A DNA stretch of 64,000 bases from NCBI GenBank assembly GCA_038237515.1, contig JBBRYP010000001.1, positions 62,001 to 126,000 of the forward strand. Direction: 5' to 3'. A model generated the notes under the pieces. That model saw nothing but the letters and a program-made list of their open reading frames with translations, was not told the origin of the DNA and ran no database searches. The translations under genes were made by a program, and so were the position numbers. The stretch comes from JBBQDZ01 sp038237515 (GTDB lineage Bacteria > Actinomycetota > Thermoleophilia > Gaiellales > Gaiellaceae). Positions 49,356 through 57,950 of the stretch are shown here, in pieces; within the stretch, counting starts at the first letter, position 1, and each line of letters starts with the position of its first letter.

Positions 49356-50293
49356 GAGATCCCTACCTCGTCCTCGGGGTGCCGCGCGACGCGTCGTCGC
49401 ACGAGATCCAGGCGGCCTACGACCATCATCGCGGCGGCGATCCCGGCACGTCGTGGGGGGCGATCCGTACCGACGAGGTGGAGGAGGCCTACGCGACCCT
49501 GTCCGATCCCGGCCGGAGGGCCGCCTTCGACTCGTCGAACGGGCCGGCGATGCCTTCGCCGCCGCCGCTGCTCGAGCCCCCGCGGGCGCGTGAGCTCCGG
49601 AGGACGCGGCGCTCGTGGAACCCCGTCGACCGGATGACCTCGGGGCTGCCGCGGCCCTGGCGTGTTGCGATCGACTGGGTGGTCACCATCGTCGGCGCGA
49701 TCGCGATCGTGCTCGCGATCAAGGCGTGGGTCGTCAACCCCTACCGGATCCCGTCCTCCTCGATGGAGCCGACGCTGCACTGCGCCCGACCGGGCAACGG
49801 CTGCGCCGCGCATTTCTCCGATCGCGTCCTGGCCTGCCGGTTCTGCTACCACCTACACAAGCCGCACCGGGGGGACATCATCGTCTTCAAGACGCCCCCT
49901 GCAGCCAAGCTGCGCTGCGGCGCAGGGGGGACGTTCGTCAAGCGCCTGATCGGCCTGCCGGGCGACCGGTGGGTCGAGCGGAACGGCTTCGTCTTCATCA
50001 ACGGCAGGAAGCTGAAGGAGTCCTACGTCAAGCCGGATCGACGCGACACCAGGACGCTTCCGGCGCGGAGGATTCCGGCGGGTCACTACTTCATGATGGG
50101 AGACAACCGGCTTCAATCCTGCGACTCGCGGGAGTGGGGGTCTGTCCCGCGGGAGAACCTGATCGGCGATGTCTTCGCGGTGTACTGGCCGCCGAACCGG
50201 ATCGGCTTCGTCGGCGCGATCGCCGCCCTCGCGCTCGCCGGCGCGCTCGGTGCGAGGCGGGCGGCGAGAAACCTCCGCTCCCTGATTCGCTAG
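49352..50293 (+). CDS. lepB: Signal peptidase I with N-terminal J-like domain
   Basis: 313 aa. Residues 3-60 read as a DnaJ J domain (DPYLVLGVPRDASSHEIQAAY ... VEEAYATLSDPGRRAAFD) but the HPD tripeptide is absent (RGGDPG at 27-32). After a Pro/Arg linker comes a membrane helix (about 106-126) and the signal peptidase I domain: catalytic Ser137 in IPSSSMEPTL, Lys197 in FVKRLIGLPGD, box E in MGDNRLQSCDSREWGSVP. Four cysteines (144, 151, 162, 165) lie in an insertion after the Ser. A second hydrophobic segment is at the C-terminus. GTG overlaps trmD stop, so the J-like part is within the natural reading frame. Confidence 0.9.
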   Translation: MRDPYLVLGVPRDASSHEIQAAYDHHRGGDPGTSWGAIRTDEVEEAYATLSDPGRRAAFDSSNGPAMPSPPPLLEPPRARELRRTRRSWNPVDRMTSGLPRPWRVAIDWVVTIVGAIAIVLAIKAWVVNPYRIPSSSMEPTLHCARPGNGCAAHFSDRVLACRFCYHLHKPHRGDIIVFKTPPAAKLRCGAGGTFVKRLIGLPGDRWVERNGFVFINGRKLKESYVKPDRRDTRTLPARRIPAGHYFMMGDNRLQSCDSREWGSVPRENLIGDVFAVYWPPNRIGFVGAIAALALAGALGARRAARNLRSLIR

Positions 50294-50326
50294 GATTGAC
50301 GCCCGGCCCGCCGCCGCCCCTCTCTC

Positions 50327-50680
50327 ATGAGCAACGTGATCGAGTCTCTCGAGCAGCGCCAGCTGCGGCCGGACCTGCCGCAGTTCAAGGCCGGCGACAC
50401 CGTCCGCGTCCACTTCCGCGTCATCGAGGGCCAGCGTCAGCGAATCCAGGTCTTCGAGGGGATCGTCATCAAGCGTCAGGGCGCCGGGGTTCGCGAGACC
50501 TTCACGGTGCGCAAGCAGTCGTTCGGAGTCGGCGTCGAGCGAACGTTTCCGCTGCACTCGCCGAAGATCGACAAGATCGAGGTCCAGGCGATCGGCGACG
50601 TGAACCGGGCGAAGCTCTACTACCTGCGCGGCCGGGTGGGGAAGAAGGCGCGGGTTCGCGTCAAGCAGCAGCAGCGTTAG
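50327..50680 (+). CDS. rplS: 50S ribosomal protein L19
   Basis: 117 aa. VHFRVIEGQRQRIQVFEGIVIKRQGAGVRETFTVRKQSFGVGVERTFPLHSPKIDKIEV is full L19. A TAGGAT -10 overlaps the lepB stop (50291-50296), about 30 nt before the ATG, so it may have its own promoter. Followed by a large palindrome. Confidence 0.97.
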   Translation: MSNVIESLEQRQLRPDLPQFKAGDTVRVHFRVIEGQRQRIQVFEGIVIKRQGAGVRETFTVRKQSFGVGVERTFPLHSPKIDKIEVQAIGDVNRAKLYYLRGRVGKKARVRVKQQQR

Positions 50681-50738
50681 CGACTTTCCCCGCACCAACC
50701 TGTTGGCCGCTCGTGGCGGGGCGGCCGGGGAAACTCGC
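50680..50738. terminator. Long inverted repeat after rplS
   Basis: 13-nt arms (50680-50692 and 50726-50738, one mismatch), GCGACTTTCCCCG outermost, enclose a second GC-rich stem (GGCCGC/GCGGCC). It begins in the rplS stop codon. No U-tract; probable terminator of the rpsP-rplS operon. Confidence 0.6.
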
Positions 50739-50824
50739 TCGAAGGAGAGGCTTTCGCCTCTGAATGACTCCCAATTTCCGTAGCACGACTTCGTAACGCG
50801 ACCTAGGCCCGCCGCCGCCGAGGC

Positions 50825-50830
50825 TATCCT
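50825..50830 (+). promoter_or_regulatory. -10 element of rnhB, leaderless geometry
   Basis: TATCCT ends 7 nt before the GTG at 50838. Confidence 0.5.
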
Positions 50831-50837
50831 CGCCTCC

Positions 50838-51467
50838 GTGGCGCTCGGCTCCGGGCAGCGGCTTCTTCGGTTCGACAGGCGGCTCGGCGCGCGCTTCGTC
50901 GCGGGAGCCGACGAGGCTGGCCGAGGCTCGCTCGCGGGCCCGCTCGTCGTCGCAGGAGTCCTGCTGGACTACGGCTGCCTGCGCGACCATCGCGTGCGGC
51001 CGCTCGCGCTGCTGAACGATTCGAAGCAGCTCTCTCCCGCGCGCCGGGAGACGCTCTTCAAGGCGATCGTCGGCTGCGCGGAACGCATCTCGGTGCAGGT
51101 GATCTCGCCGGGCGAGATCGACCGGAACGGCCTGCACAGATCGAACCTCGAGGGACTCCGCTGCGCGCTCCGCGCGCTCGCGCCGCCGGCGGAGGCCTGC
51201 CTCGTCGACGGGTTTCGGCTCGGCCCCTCCGCGCCCGAGCACCAGGCGGTCGTCGACGGTGACGAGCGGAGCGCGGCGATCGCCGCGGCCTCCGTCGTCG
51301 CCAAGGTCACCCGGGACCGGTACATGCGCCGGGTCGACGCCCTCTACCCGGCCTTCGGCTTCTCCTCGCACGTCGGGTACATCACCCCCGCGCATTCGGC
51401 CGCCGTACGGTCGACCGGCCCCTCCGAGATCCACCGCCGCTCCTTCCAGGCGCTCTGCTACGGGTGA
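50838..51467 (+). CDS. rnhB: Ribonuclease HII
   Basis: 209 aa endonuclease cleaving RNA in DNA-RNA hybrids, including single ribonucleotides. VAGADEAGRGSLAGPLVVAGV holds the GRG and DE residues, and CLVDGFRLG ... IAAASVVAKVTRDRYM and YPAFGFSSHVGYITPAH complete the signature. GTGA overlap with yraN. Confidence 0.95.
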   Translation: MALGSGQRLLRFDRRLGARFVAGADEAGRGSLAGPLVVAGVLLDYGCLRDHRVRPLALLNDSKQLSPARRETLFKAIVGCAERISVQVISPGEIDRNGLHRSNLEGLRCALRALAPPAEACLVDGFRLGPSAPEHQAVVDGDERSAAIAAASVVAKVTRDRYMRRVDALYPAFGFSSHVGYITPAHSAAVRSTGPSEIHRRSFQALCYG

Positions 51468-51787
51468 ACGCCGCCGAGCGGCGGGCCGTCCGGCATTACC
51501 GGCTTCGCGGGTACCGGATCCTGGCCACGCACGCATGGGCCGGTGGAAACGAGCTCGACGTCGTCGCCCGCAGAGGCGGGAGGCTCGTCTTCTGCGAGGT
51601 GAAGTCGAAGGGCGGCGAGGGCTACGGCGATCCCGCGGAGATGGTGACGCCCGAGAAGCAGCGACGGCTGACTCGGGCAGCCGAGGCGTGGCTCGCGCGC
51701 CACCCGGAGCTGGGCGAGCTCGAAGCCTCCTTCGAGGTGGTGACGGTGCAGGGCCGGAAGCTCGAGCACATCGCGGATGCCTTCTAG
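51464..51787 (+). CDS. yraN: YraN-family (UPF0102) putative endonuclease
   Basis: 107 aa. RRAVRHYRLRGYRILATHAWAGGNELDVVARRGGRLVFCEVKSK has the E-x-D...E-x-K nuclease core seen in the family. No biochemical role is firmly known; usually next to rnhB and comM as here. A hairpin-forming segment lies 5-40 nt after the stop. Confidence 0.9.
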   Translation: MNAAERRAVRHYRLRGYRILATHAWAGGNELDVVARRGGRLVFCEVKSKGGEGYGDPAEMVTPEKQRRLTRAAEAWLARHPELGELEASFEVVTVQGRKLEHIADAF

Positions 51788-51893
51788 CTCGCTGCTTCCT
51801 CGGGTAGACACCCACGCGAGGGCGCCATGGCTCTCCGGGGAACTAGCTCACTCTTGGTGCAAAGGCGTCTCAGAGATGTGACGACGTCCCGGC

Positions 51894-51899
51894 TAGCGT
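51894..51899 (+). promoter_or_regulatory. -10 element of comM, leaderless geometry
   Basis: TAGCGT ends 7 nt before the GTG at 51907. Confidence 0.45.
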
Positions 51900-51906
51900 C
51901 GTTCGG

Positions 51907-53370
51907 GTGCTCGCCCGGACGATCACGCACACCCTCGTCGGCCTGGAGGCGCGTCGTGTCGAGGTGGAGGCGCATCTCCAGCGAGGGGTGCCGGCCTTCG
52001 CGATCGTCGGTCTCGCCGACCGCGCTTGCCAGGAGGCGAAGGAGCGAGTCCGTAGCGGCATCAAGTCGGCCGAGCTGGAGTGGCCGCAGCGGCGCATCAC
52101 CGTCAACTTGGCGCCGGCCGACCTGCGCAAGGAAGGGTCGGGCTTCGACTTCCCGATCGCCCTTGCGGTGCTGGCCGCGTCCCGCCAGCTGCCGACTGAC
52201 TGCCTTGCCGGGCACGCGGCCTTCGGGGAGCTTGCGCTCGACGGCCGCGTTCGTCGGGTCGGCGGCGTCCTCGCGGCTGCCGAGGGGGCCTTGCAGGCGG
52301 GTCTCGACCGACTGCTGTGCGCGGCGGAGTCGGCCCCTGAGGCGCTCCTTTCGGGGATTCGGCCGGTGCCGATCAGGCACCTGGCGGAAGCTGTCGCCTA
52401 TCTGAGGGGCGAGCAGGATCCACTGCCCGTCGAGCCTCTTCTCGAAGACGGAGAGACGGGGGCGCAAGGCCTGGATCTGTCGGACGTCCGGGGGCAGGAA
52501 CGAGCGCGACGAGCGCTCGAGATCGCCGCCGCCGGCGCGCACAACCTGCTCCTCGCCGGACCCCCGGGGACCGGCAAGACGATGCTCGCGAGGCGCCTGC
52601 CGGGAATCCTCCCGCGGCTCACGCGACCCGAGGCGCTGGAGGTCACGCGCATCCACTCCGTCGCGGGCATCCTCCCCCCGGGGCGCCCGCTCGTGAGCGT
52701 CCCGCCCTTCCGCGCCCCGCATCACAGCGCCTCCGTCGCCGCCATCGTCGGCGGCGGGACAAGCCCGCGGCCGGGGGAGGCGACGCTTGCACACCGGGGC
52801 GTTCTCTTGCTGGACGAGCTGGTCGAGTTCCAGCGGCCGGCGCTGGAGGCGCTTCGCCAGCCACTCGAGGACGGCCTCGTGAGCGTCGCTCGCGTCAGCG
52901 GCCACGTCGTGTTCCCCGCCCGCTTCCAGCTCGTCGGAACAATGAACATGTGCCCATGCGGAGCTCGCGGCGATCCGGCGGCGGAATGCTCGTGTTCGGG
53001 CCAGCGTCTGGCGTCGTACCGCGACAAGCTCTCCCGCGCGCTCCTCGACCGGTTCGACCTCGTCGTCAAGGTGCCCCGCGTGCGGGCGCAGGAGCTCGCG
53101 GCTGCCCCCAGCGAACGATCCGCGGACGTGCGGGAGCGGGTCGTCCGTGCTCGACACGGCGGCTCTGGAGAGCCGCTCCTGCGCACAGCCCCCGCCGACG
53201 AGCTCCTGACCAGCGCGGTCGAGCGGCTCGCGCTCTCGGGGCGGGGCCGCGCCCGGGTCGCACGCGTCTCGCGCACGCTGGCGGCGCTCGTCGGTTCCGC
53301 CGAGATCCTCCCCGAGCACGTGGCGGAGGCGCTCGCCTATCGCTCTCCGACAGAACTCTTCGCGCCGTGA
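51907..53370 (+). CDS. comM: YifB/ComM-family AAA+ ATPase (Mg chelatase-like)
   Basis: 487 aa. N-terminal Lon-substrate-like domain (VGLEARRVEVEAHLQRGVPAFAIVGLADRACQEAKERVRSGI), AAA+ core with Walker A LLAGPPGTGKTMLARRLPGILP (about residue 215) and Walker B GVLLLDELVEFQRPALEALRQPLED, then C-terminal helices. ComM promotes branch migration of incoming DNA in natural transformation. Next to dprA, whose start overlaps its stop. Confidence 0.93.
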   Translation: MLARTITHTLVGLEARRVEVEAHLQRGVPAFAIVGLADRACQEAKERVRSGIKSAELEWPQRRITVNLAPADLRKEGSGFDFPIALAVLAASRQLPTDCLAGHAAFGELALDGRVRRVGGVLAAAEGALQAGLDRLLCAAESAPEALLSGIRPVPIRHLAEAVAYLRGEQDPLPVEPLLEDGETGAQGLDLSDVRGQERARRALEIAAAGAHNLLLAGPPGTGKTMLARRLPGILPRLTRPEALEVTRIHSVAGILPPGRPLVSVPPFRAPHHSASVAAIVGGGTSPRPGEATLAHRGVLLLDELVEFQRPALEALRQPLEDGLVSVARVSGHVVFPARFQLVGTMNMCPCGARGDPAAECSCSGQRLASYRDKLSRALLDRFDLVVKVPRVRAQELAAAPSERSADVRERVVRARHGGSGEPLLRTAPADELLTSAVERLALSGRGRARVARVSRTLAALVGSAEILPEHVAEALAYRSPTELFAP

Positions 53371-54353
53371 GCGAGCTTGCGCGCGCGGCGTATCTCGCGG
53401 TCGGAGACGGCGCCGCACCAACGCGAGGCCGGGGTGAAGCACGGCTGCAGGGATTCGTGGCCGCCTTCGAGGAGGCTCGCTACCGGCAGGAGCTGGCACG
53501 GCAGGGCGTCCGCTGGGTCGGCCGGAGCGACTCCGGCTTCCCCGCCTCCCTGGCGGCCATATTCGATCCGCCCGCAGGGCTCTTCCTCCGGGGCGCGGCG
53601 GCCGCTTCGACGCTCGACCGCCCATGCGTCGGAATCGTCGGCGCGCGAGCCTGCTCAGGATACGGCGCACTGGTGGCAAGGCAGTTTGCCCGCGCGGTCG
53701 GCGGCGCCGGCTTCGTCGTCGTGAGCGGCCTCGCGCGCGGGATCGACGGTGAGGCTCACCGCGGCGCGCTCGAGGCAGGGGGGACGACGGTCGCGGTGCT
53801 CGGGTGTGGCATCGACCGCGACTACCCGGCAGCTCATCGCGAGCTGGCCCAGCGGGTCGCCGCCTCCGGGCTGATCGTCTCCGAGTACCCGCCCGGGGTG
53901 GAGCCGGCGCCTTGGCGGTTTCCCGCTCGCAACCGGATCATCGCCGGCCTCTGCGCCGCGCTCGTCGTCGTCGAGGCGCGCGAGCGAAGCGGCGCACTCA
54001 TCACCGCGGATCTTGCGATGGAGGAGGGTCGCGAGGTTCTCGCGGTGCCCGGTGAGATCACGTCTTCCCTCTCGGCCGGCACCCACAGGCTGCTACGCGC
54101 AGGCGCAACCCCCGCGACGTGCCCCGAGGACGTCCTGGAGGTGTTCGGGCTGGAGCGCGATCACGCTTCCAGCGCAGTGCCGGAAGGACCGGCGGGCCGA
54201 GCGCTCGAGCGCCTGCGCCAGGAGCGGGCCGGCGCCGACGAGCTCGCTCAGGCCTGCGGCCTCGATGCGGCGGCGATGGCGACGATTCTCGTCGAGCTGG
54301 AGCTGGCGGGTCTCGTCGAAGAGGAAGGGGGTGTCTACCGGGCCACAAGTTAG
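53367..54353 (+). CDS. dprA: DNA-processing protein DprA
   Basis: 328 aa. Rossmann fold core: VGIVGARACSGYGALVARQFARAVGGAGFVVVSGLARGIDGEAHRGALEAGGTTVAVLGCG, then SEYPPGVEPAPWRFPARNRIIAGLC and SGALITADLAMEEGREVLAVPG. A C-terminal winged helix (about 275-325) is present. DprA loads RecA on incoming single strands. GTG at 53367 overlaps the comM stop; the open frame upstream is a comM shadow. Together with ComM it suggests competence genes, though no uptake machinery is in the window. Confidence 0.94.
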   Translation: MSELARAAYLAVGDGAAPTRGRGEARLQGFVAAFEEARYRQELARQGVRWVGRSDSGFPASLAAIFDPPAGLFLRGAAAASTLDRPCVGIVGARACSGYGALVARQFARAVGGAGFVVVSGLARGIDGEAHRGALEAGGTTVAVLGCGIDRDYPAAHRELAQRVAASGLIVSEYPPGVEPAPWRFPARNRIIAGLCAALVVVEARERSGALITADLAMEEGREVLAVPGEITSSLSAGTHRLLRAGATPATCPEDVLEVFGLERDHASSAVPEGPAGRALERLRQERAGADELAQACGLDAAAMATILVELELAGLVEEEGGVYRATS

Positions 54354-54415
54354 CGATGTGACCGGCAGCGTTCGCTGCGTAGGAACCGGCCAACGCTACG
54401 GGCCACATCATTAGC
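54349..54415. repeat. Imperfect 24-nt inverted repeat after dprA
   Basis: The arm at 54349-54372 pairs with 54392-54415 at about 18 of 24 positions. It overlaps the dprA stop codon at its left end and the -10 of the next gene at its right end. Likely a terminator; it may also influence the downstream promoter. Confidence 0.5.
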
Positions 54416-54417
54416 AT
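54412..54417 (+). promoter_or_regulatory. -10 element of the flavoprotein oxidase gene, leaderless geometry
   Basis: TAGCAT ends 6 nt before the ATG at 54424. Confidence 0.45.
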
Positions 54418-54423
54418 CGACCG

Positions 54424-55551
54424 ATGCAGACGCCGTTCTGGCTCGACGAGCCGGCTCGCCGCTTTCACGCAAGAGGGCTTGCCGCTCGCCCGGACGTCGA
54501 GATCGTCGGCGGCGGAGTCACCGGTTGTACGGCCGCTCTCGTGCTCGGGCGGGGAGGGCTCCGCGTCCGTCTCCACGAGGCGCGGCTGATCGCGAGCGGC
54601 GCGAGCGGCCGGAACGGAGGCTTTGCTCTCCGCGGCGGGGCGATGCCCTACGACCTCGCACGATCCGAGCTCGGCCGCGCGCGCTCGCAGGATCTCTGGC
54701 AGCTCAGCGAGCGCGCGCTCGACCACCTGGAGGAGCTCGCGGGAGACACCTTTCGGCGCACCTCGAGCCTGCGCCTCGCCGCGGACGAGGCCGAGCGGGA
54801 CGAGCTCCAGCGGGAGCATGACGCTCTCTCGGAGGACGGCTTCGCCGTGAGCTGGGAGGACGAGCTGCCGGCTCCTCTGCGAGGACGCTTCCACGGCGCC
54901 CTACGCCACGGGCCCGACGGCGCACTCCACCCGGCGCGCTGGGTGCACCGGCTCGCGACCCTCGCCGAGACGGCCGGCGCGGATCTCCGGGAGGGCAGCA
55001 AGGTCCAATCGCTCGCGGATCTCGAAGCGGAGACAGTCATCGTCGCGACGGACGGTTACACCCACGGCTTGCTCCCCGAGCTCGACCGTGCGGTGCGACC
55101 GACACGCGGCCAGGTGGTCGCGACCGAGCCTCTGCCTGCTCGGATCTTCGAATGTCCGCACTACGCCCGGCACGGATACGACTACTGGCAGCAGCTGCCC
55201 GATCGCCGGCTCGTGATCGGCGGGTGGCGCGACGCGAGCCTGGAGAGGGAGGCCACGGCCGTCGAGGAGACGACGCCGGTCGTCCAGCGGAAGATCGAAC
55301 GCTTCCTCCGCGACCTCCTCGGCGCCACACCCCGGATCACGCACCGGTGGGCCGGAATCTTCGGGGTCACCTCCGACCGGCTCCCGCTCGCCGGGCGCCT
55401 CCCCGGCAGCGACCGAGTCTGGGTCGCCTGCGGCTACTCGGGGCACGGCAACGTTCTCGGGCTCGCCTGCGGAGAACTCGTCGCGAAGGAGATCCTGGGT
55501 CGCGCCGCGCCGGAGCTCGCGCTCTTCGACCCGGTGCGCCTCATGAGCTAG
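54424..55551 (+). CDS. FAD-dependent oxidoreductase (DAO family, PuuB-like)
   Basis: 375 aa. FAD-binding motif VEIVGGGVTGCTAALVLGRGGLRVRLHEA (residues 24-52) followed by SGRNGGFALRGG, typical of the glycine oxidase/gamma-glutamylputrescine oxidase subgroup. The C-terminal FAD-contact block is VWVACGYSGHGNVLGLACGELVA. Oxidises an amine or amino acid with O2 as acceptor in relatives; the substrate here is unknown. It converges on the cyclodeaminase-like gene with only a 33-bp gap. Confidence 0.86.
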   Translation: MQTPFWLDEPARRFHARGLAARPDVEIVGGGVTGCTAALVLGRGGLRVRLHEARLIASGASGRNGGFALRGGAMPYDLARSELGRARSQDLWQLSERALDHLEELAGDTFRRTSSLRLAADEAERDELQREHDALSEDGFAVSWEDELPAPLRGRFHGALRHGPDGALHPARWVHRLATLAETAGADLREGSKVQSLADLEAETVIVATDGYTHGLLPELDRAVRPTRGQVVATEPLPARIFECPHYARHGYDYWQQLPDRRLVIGGWRDASLEREATAVEETTPVVQRKIERFLRDLLGATPRITHRWAGIFGVTSDRLPLAGRLPGSDRVWVACGYSGHGNVLGLACGELVAKEILGRAAPELALFDPVRLMS

Positions 55552-55584
55552 CTCCGCCGGGGCGGGGGTTCCACACCTGGGCCG

Positions 55585-56553
55585 TCAGACCGAGAGGTAT
55601 TCCAGCCCCTCGAAGGCGGCGCCGGCAGGGTCTGCGCGGTAGCGCTCGAGTGCGGCCAGCGCGATCCCGAGGTCCTGGATCGCGAGCCCGGTCGAGTCGA
55701 AGAGCGTGATCTCGTCGGCCGAGCTCCTGCCGGCTGCCGTTCCCGCGAGAACCTCGCCGAGCTGCGTCACGCCATCGCGGCCGATCAGCCCCTGCGCGAC
55801 CGCGTGCGCCAGGTCGCCCGAGTGGCTTGCCTGCTCCCAGTCGTCGCAGAAGACGCTCGCGCGCGCGAGCTCCGCAGTCGCGATCTCGGCCTTGCCGGGG
55901 CCGTCGGCCCCCATGAGGCTCACGTGCTGGCCCGGCCGCAAGCCACCGGCCTCGAAGACGAGCTCGCGGCCCGGCGTGACCGTCGCCACGAGATCGGCCG
56001 CGAGCGCCTCCTCCCTGGAGGCGGCCGCCTCGACGCCGAGCTCCGTCGCCGCGGCGGCCGCACGAGCGCCGTCGAGGTCGTAGAGCAGAACCCGCCGCCG
56101 CGCGGCCGCGAAGCTCCGCGCAACCGCTCTGCCGTTGACGCCGGCCCCGATCACGCTCGCGGCCCCTGCACCCGGCGCTGCCAGGGTCTCGGCCGCGAGT
56201 ACGGCCGCGGCGCCCGTCCTGAGCGCCGTCACGGCGGCGGCGTCCAGCAGCGCAACGAGTGAGCCGTCCTGCGCATCGGAGAGCAGAACGAGCCCAGTCA
56301 CCGTCGGCAGGCCGCGCTGCGGGTTCCCCGGGAACGAGGTGACCCACTTCAAGAGCGCATGACCGGCGCCGAGCGCGGGCATGGCCCGGAAGTCCCCGGC
56401 TGGGTACGCGTGGACGTAGACCTTCGGCGGCATCGTCCACTCGGCCCTGGCGTAGGCGACGAACGCTCGCCGCACCGCCGCGAGCGCCGTCTCGGGGGAG
56501 ACTGCGGCCTCGACGTGACGGGCGGCGAGGACCGGGATCCGCCGCGCCGTCAG
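55585..56553 (-). CDS. Ornithine cyclodeaminase/mu-crystallin family protein, probable CTG start
   Basis: 322 aa with NAD-binding Rossmann segment SVIGAGVNGRAVARSFAAARRRVLLYDLDG (about residue 145). Family members are ornithine cyclodeaminases, alanine or ketimine dehydrogenases; the substrate is undetermined. The first conventional start (GTG 56475) cuts into the first conserved helix. Extending to CTG at 56553 recovers IPVLAARHVEAAVSPETALAAVRRAF, matches the family length, and gives a CTGA overlap with the pntB stop. The MPPKVYV substrate-domain strand is near residue 40. It is the last gene of the pnt operon. Confidence 0.83.
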   Translation of the reverse strand: MTARRIPVLAARHVEAAVSPETALAAVRRAFVAYARAEWTMPPKVYVHAYPAGDFRAMPALGAGHALLKWVTSFPGNPQRGLPTVTGLVLLSDAQDGSLVALLDAAAVTALRTGAAAVLAAETLAAPGAGAASVIGAGVNGRAVARSFAAARRRVLLYDLDGARAAAAATELGVEAAASREEALAADLVATVTPGRELVFEAGGLRPGQHVSLMGADGPGKAEIATAELARASVFCDDWEQASHSGDLAHAVAQGLIGRDGVTQLGEVLAGTAAGRSSADEITLFDSTGLAIQDLGIALAALERYRADPAGAAFEGLEYLSV

Positions 56554-57950
56554 CCCTCAGCCTTGACCGCGGCGACGAGCTTCACGACGGAGTCCTTCGC
56601 GTCCCCGAAGAGCATCACCGTCTTCGGGTCGAGGTAGAGCTCGTTGTCGATGCCCGCGAAGCCCGGGTTCATGCTGCGCTTGAGGACGACCACGTGCTGC
56701 GCCTCGTCGACGTCGAGGATCGGCATCCCGTAGATGGGGCTCGTCGGCGAGGTGCGGGCCGCCGGGTTCGTCACGTCGTTGGCGCCGATCACGAGCGCGA
56801 CGTCGGTGCGCGGAAACTCCGGGTTGATCTCGTCCATCTCCTGGAGCTGCGTGTAGGGCACGTTCGCCTCGGCCAGCAGGACGTTCATGTGCCCCGGCAT
56901 CCGCCCCGCGACCGGGTGGATCGCATACCGGACGTCGACGCCCCTCTTCTCGAGCGCGCCGGCCAGCTCGCGCACGTTGTGCTGCGCCTGCGCGACGGCC
57001 ATGCCGTAGCCGGGGACGATGACGACCCGCTTCGCGTAGCTCAGCATGATCGCCACGTCCTCGGCGGAGGTCGGGCGCACGACGCCGTCGACCGCCGCTG
57101 CGGCGTCGCCGCCGCCCGCCGTGGCGACCTGGCCAAAGGCGCCGAAGAGGACGTTCGCCAGCGAGCGGTTCATCGCCCTGCCCATCAGGAGGGTGAGCAT
57201 CGTCCCGGAGGCTCCGACGAGGGCGCCGCTGACGATCAGGACGTGGTTGTGCAGGACGAACCCGGTCGCCGCTGCCGCGAGACCCGTGAAGGCGTTCAGC
57301 ATCGAGATGACGACGGGCATGTCGGCACCGCCGATCGGGAGCACGAAGAGCACTCCGAGGACGCAGGCTCCGGCGATCAGCCCGATGAGAAGGCCGTCCC
57401 GCTGCGGCCCGGCGAGCACTGCGATGCCGACTCCGACGGCGGCCGCTAGGAGCACGCCGTTGCCGAGCTTCTGCCCCGAATAGGTGATGGGGCGGCCGGA
57501 GACGAGCTCCTGGAGCTTCGCGAAGGCGACGAGGCTGCCGCTGAACGACACGCTTCCGATCAGCGCGCTCAGGATCGTGGAGAGACCGACGTTGAAGGCG
57601 ATCCGGCCGGGCTGCGGCGCCCGGGCGTGAAACTCCGCGAGAGCGATCAACGCTGCCGCCCCGCCCCCGACGCCGTTGAAGAGCGCCACCATCTGGGGCA
57701 TCGCCGTCATCTTCACGGAGCGCGCCGCCACCGCCCCGAAGGGCGCGGAGACGCCCATCACGATCAGGATGGAGAGGTAGTTGTGGAGCCCGCGCTGCGC
57801 GAGGGTCGCCCCGAGGGCCAGCGCCATCCCGGCCGCGCCGAGCCAGTTCCCGAGCCTCGCCGTGGTCGGTGAGGAGAGGAACCGCAGCGCGAGGATGAAG
57901 GCCACGATCGTGGCCACGTACGCGAGGCTAACGAGGTTTTCTCTCGTCAT
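56550..57950 (-). CDS. pntB: NAD(P) transhydrogenase subunit beta
   Basis: 466 aa. N-terminal half has about eight membrane helices of the proton channel; the C-terminal third is the NADP(H)-binding dIII domain (VVIVPGYGMAVAQAQHNVRELAGALEKRG, HPVAGRMPGHMNVLLAEANVPY, VIGANDVTNPAARTSPTSPIYGMPILDV, VVLKRSMNPGFAGIDNELY). Couples proton movement to hydride transfer from NADH to NADP+. Overlaps the pntA2 reading frame start and the downstream gene. Confidence 0.95.
   Translation of the reverse strand: MTRENLVSLAYVATIVAFILALRFLSSPTTARLGNWLGAAGMALALGATLAQRGLHNYLSILIVMGVSAPFGAVAARSVKMTAMPQMVALFNGVGGGAAALIALAEFHARAPQPGRIAFNVGLSTILSALIGSVSFSGSLVAFAKLQELVSGRPITYSGQKLGNGVLLAAAVGVGIAVLAGPQRDGLLIGLIAGACVLGVLFVLPIGGADMPVVISMLNAFTGLAAAATGFVLHNHVLIVSGALVGASGTMLTLLMGRAMNRSLANVLFGAFGQVATAGGGDAAAAVDGVVRPTSAEDVAIMLSYAKRVVIVPGYGMAVAQAQHNVRELAGALEKRGVDVRYAIHPVAGRMPGHMNVLLAEANVPYTQLQEMDEINPEFPRTDVALVIGANDVTNPAARTSPTSPIYGMPILDVDEAQHVVVLKRSMNPGFAGIDNELYLDPKTVMLFGDAKDSVVKLVAAVKAEG

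Noticed and set aside
54371..54414. TGQRYGP coding similarity between the dprA-oxidase gap and the DUF429 pseudogene at 61030
   Set aside because: About 20 matching bases, but the dprA copy lies in an inverted repeat that explains its sequence; no other DUF429 residues are around it.
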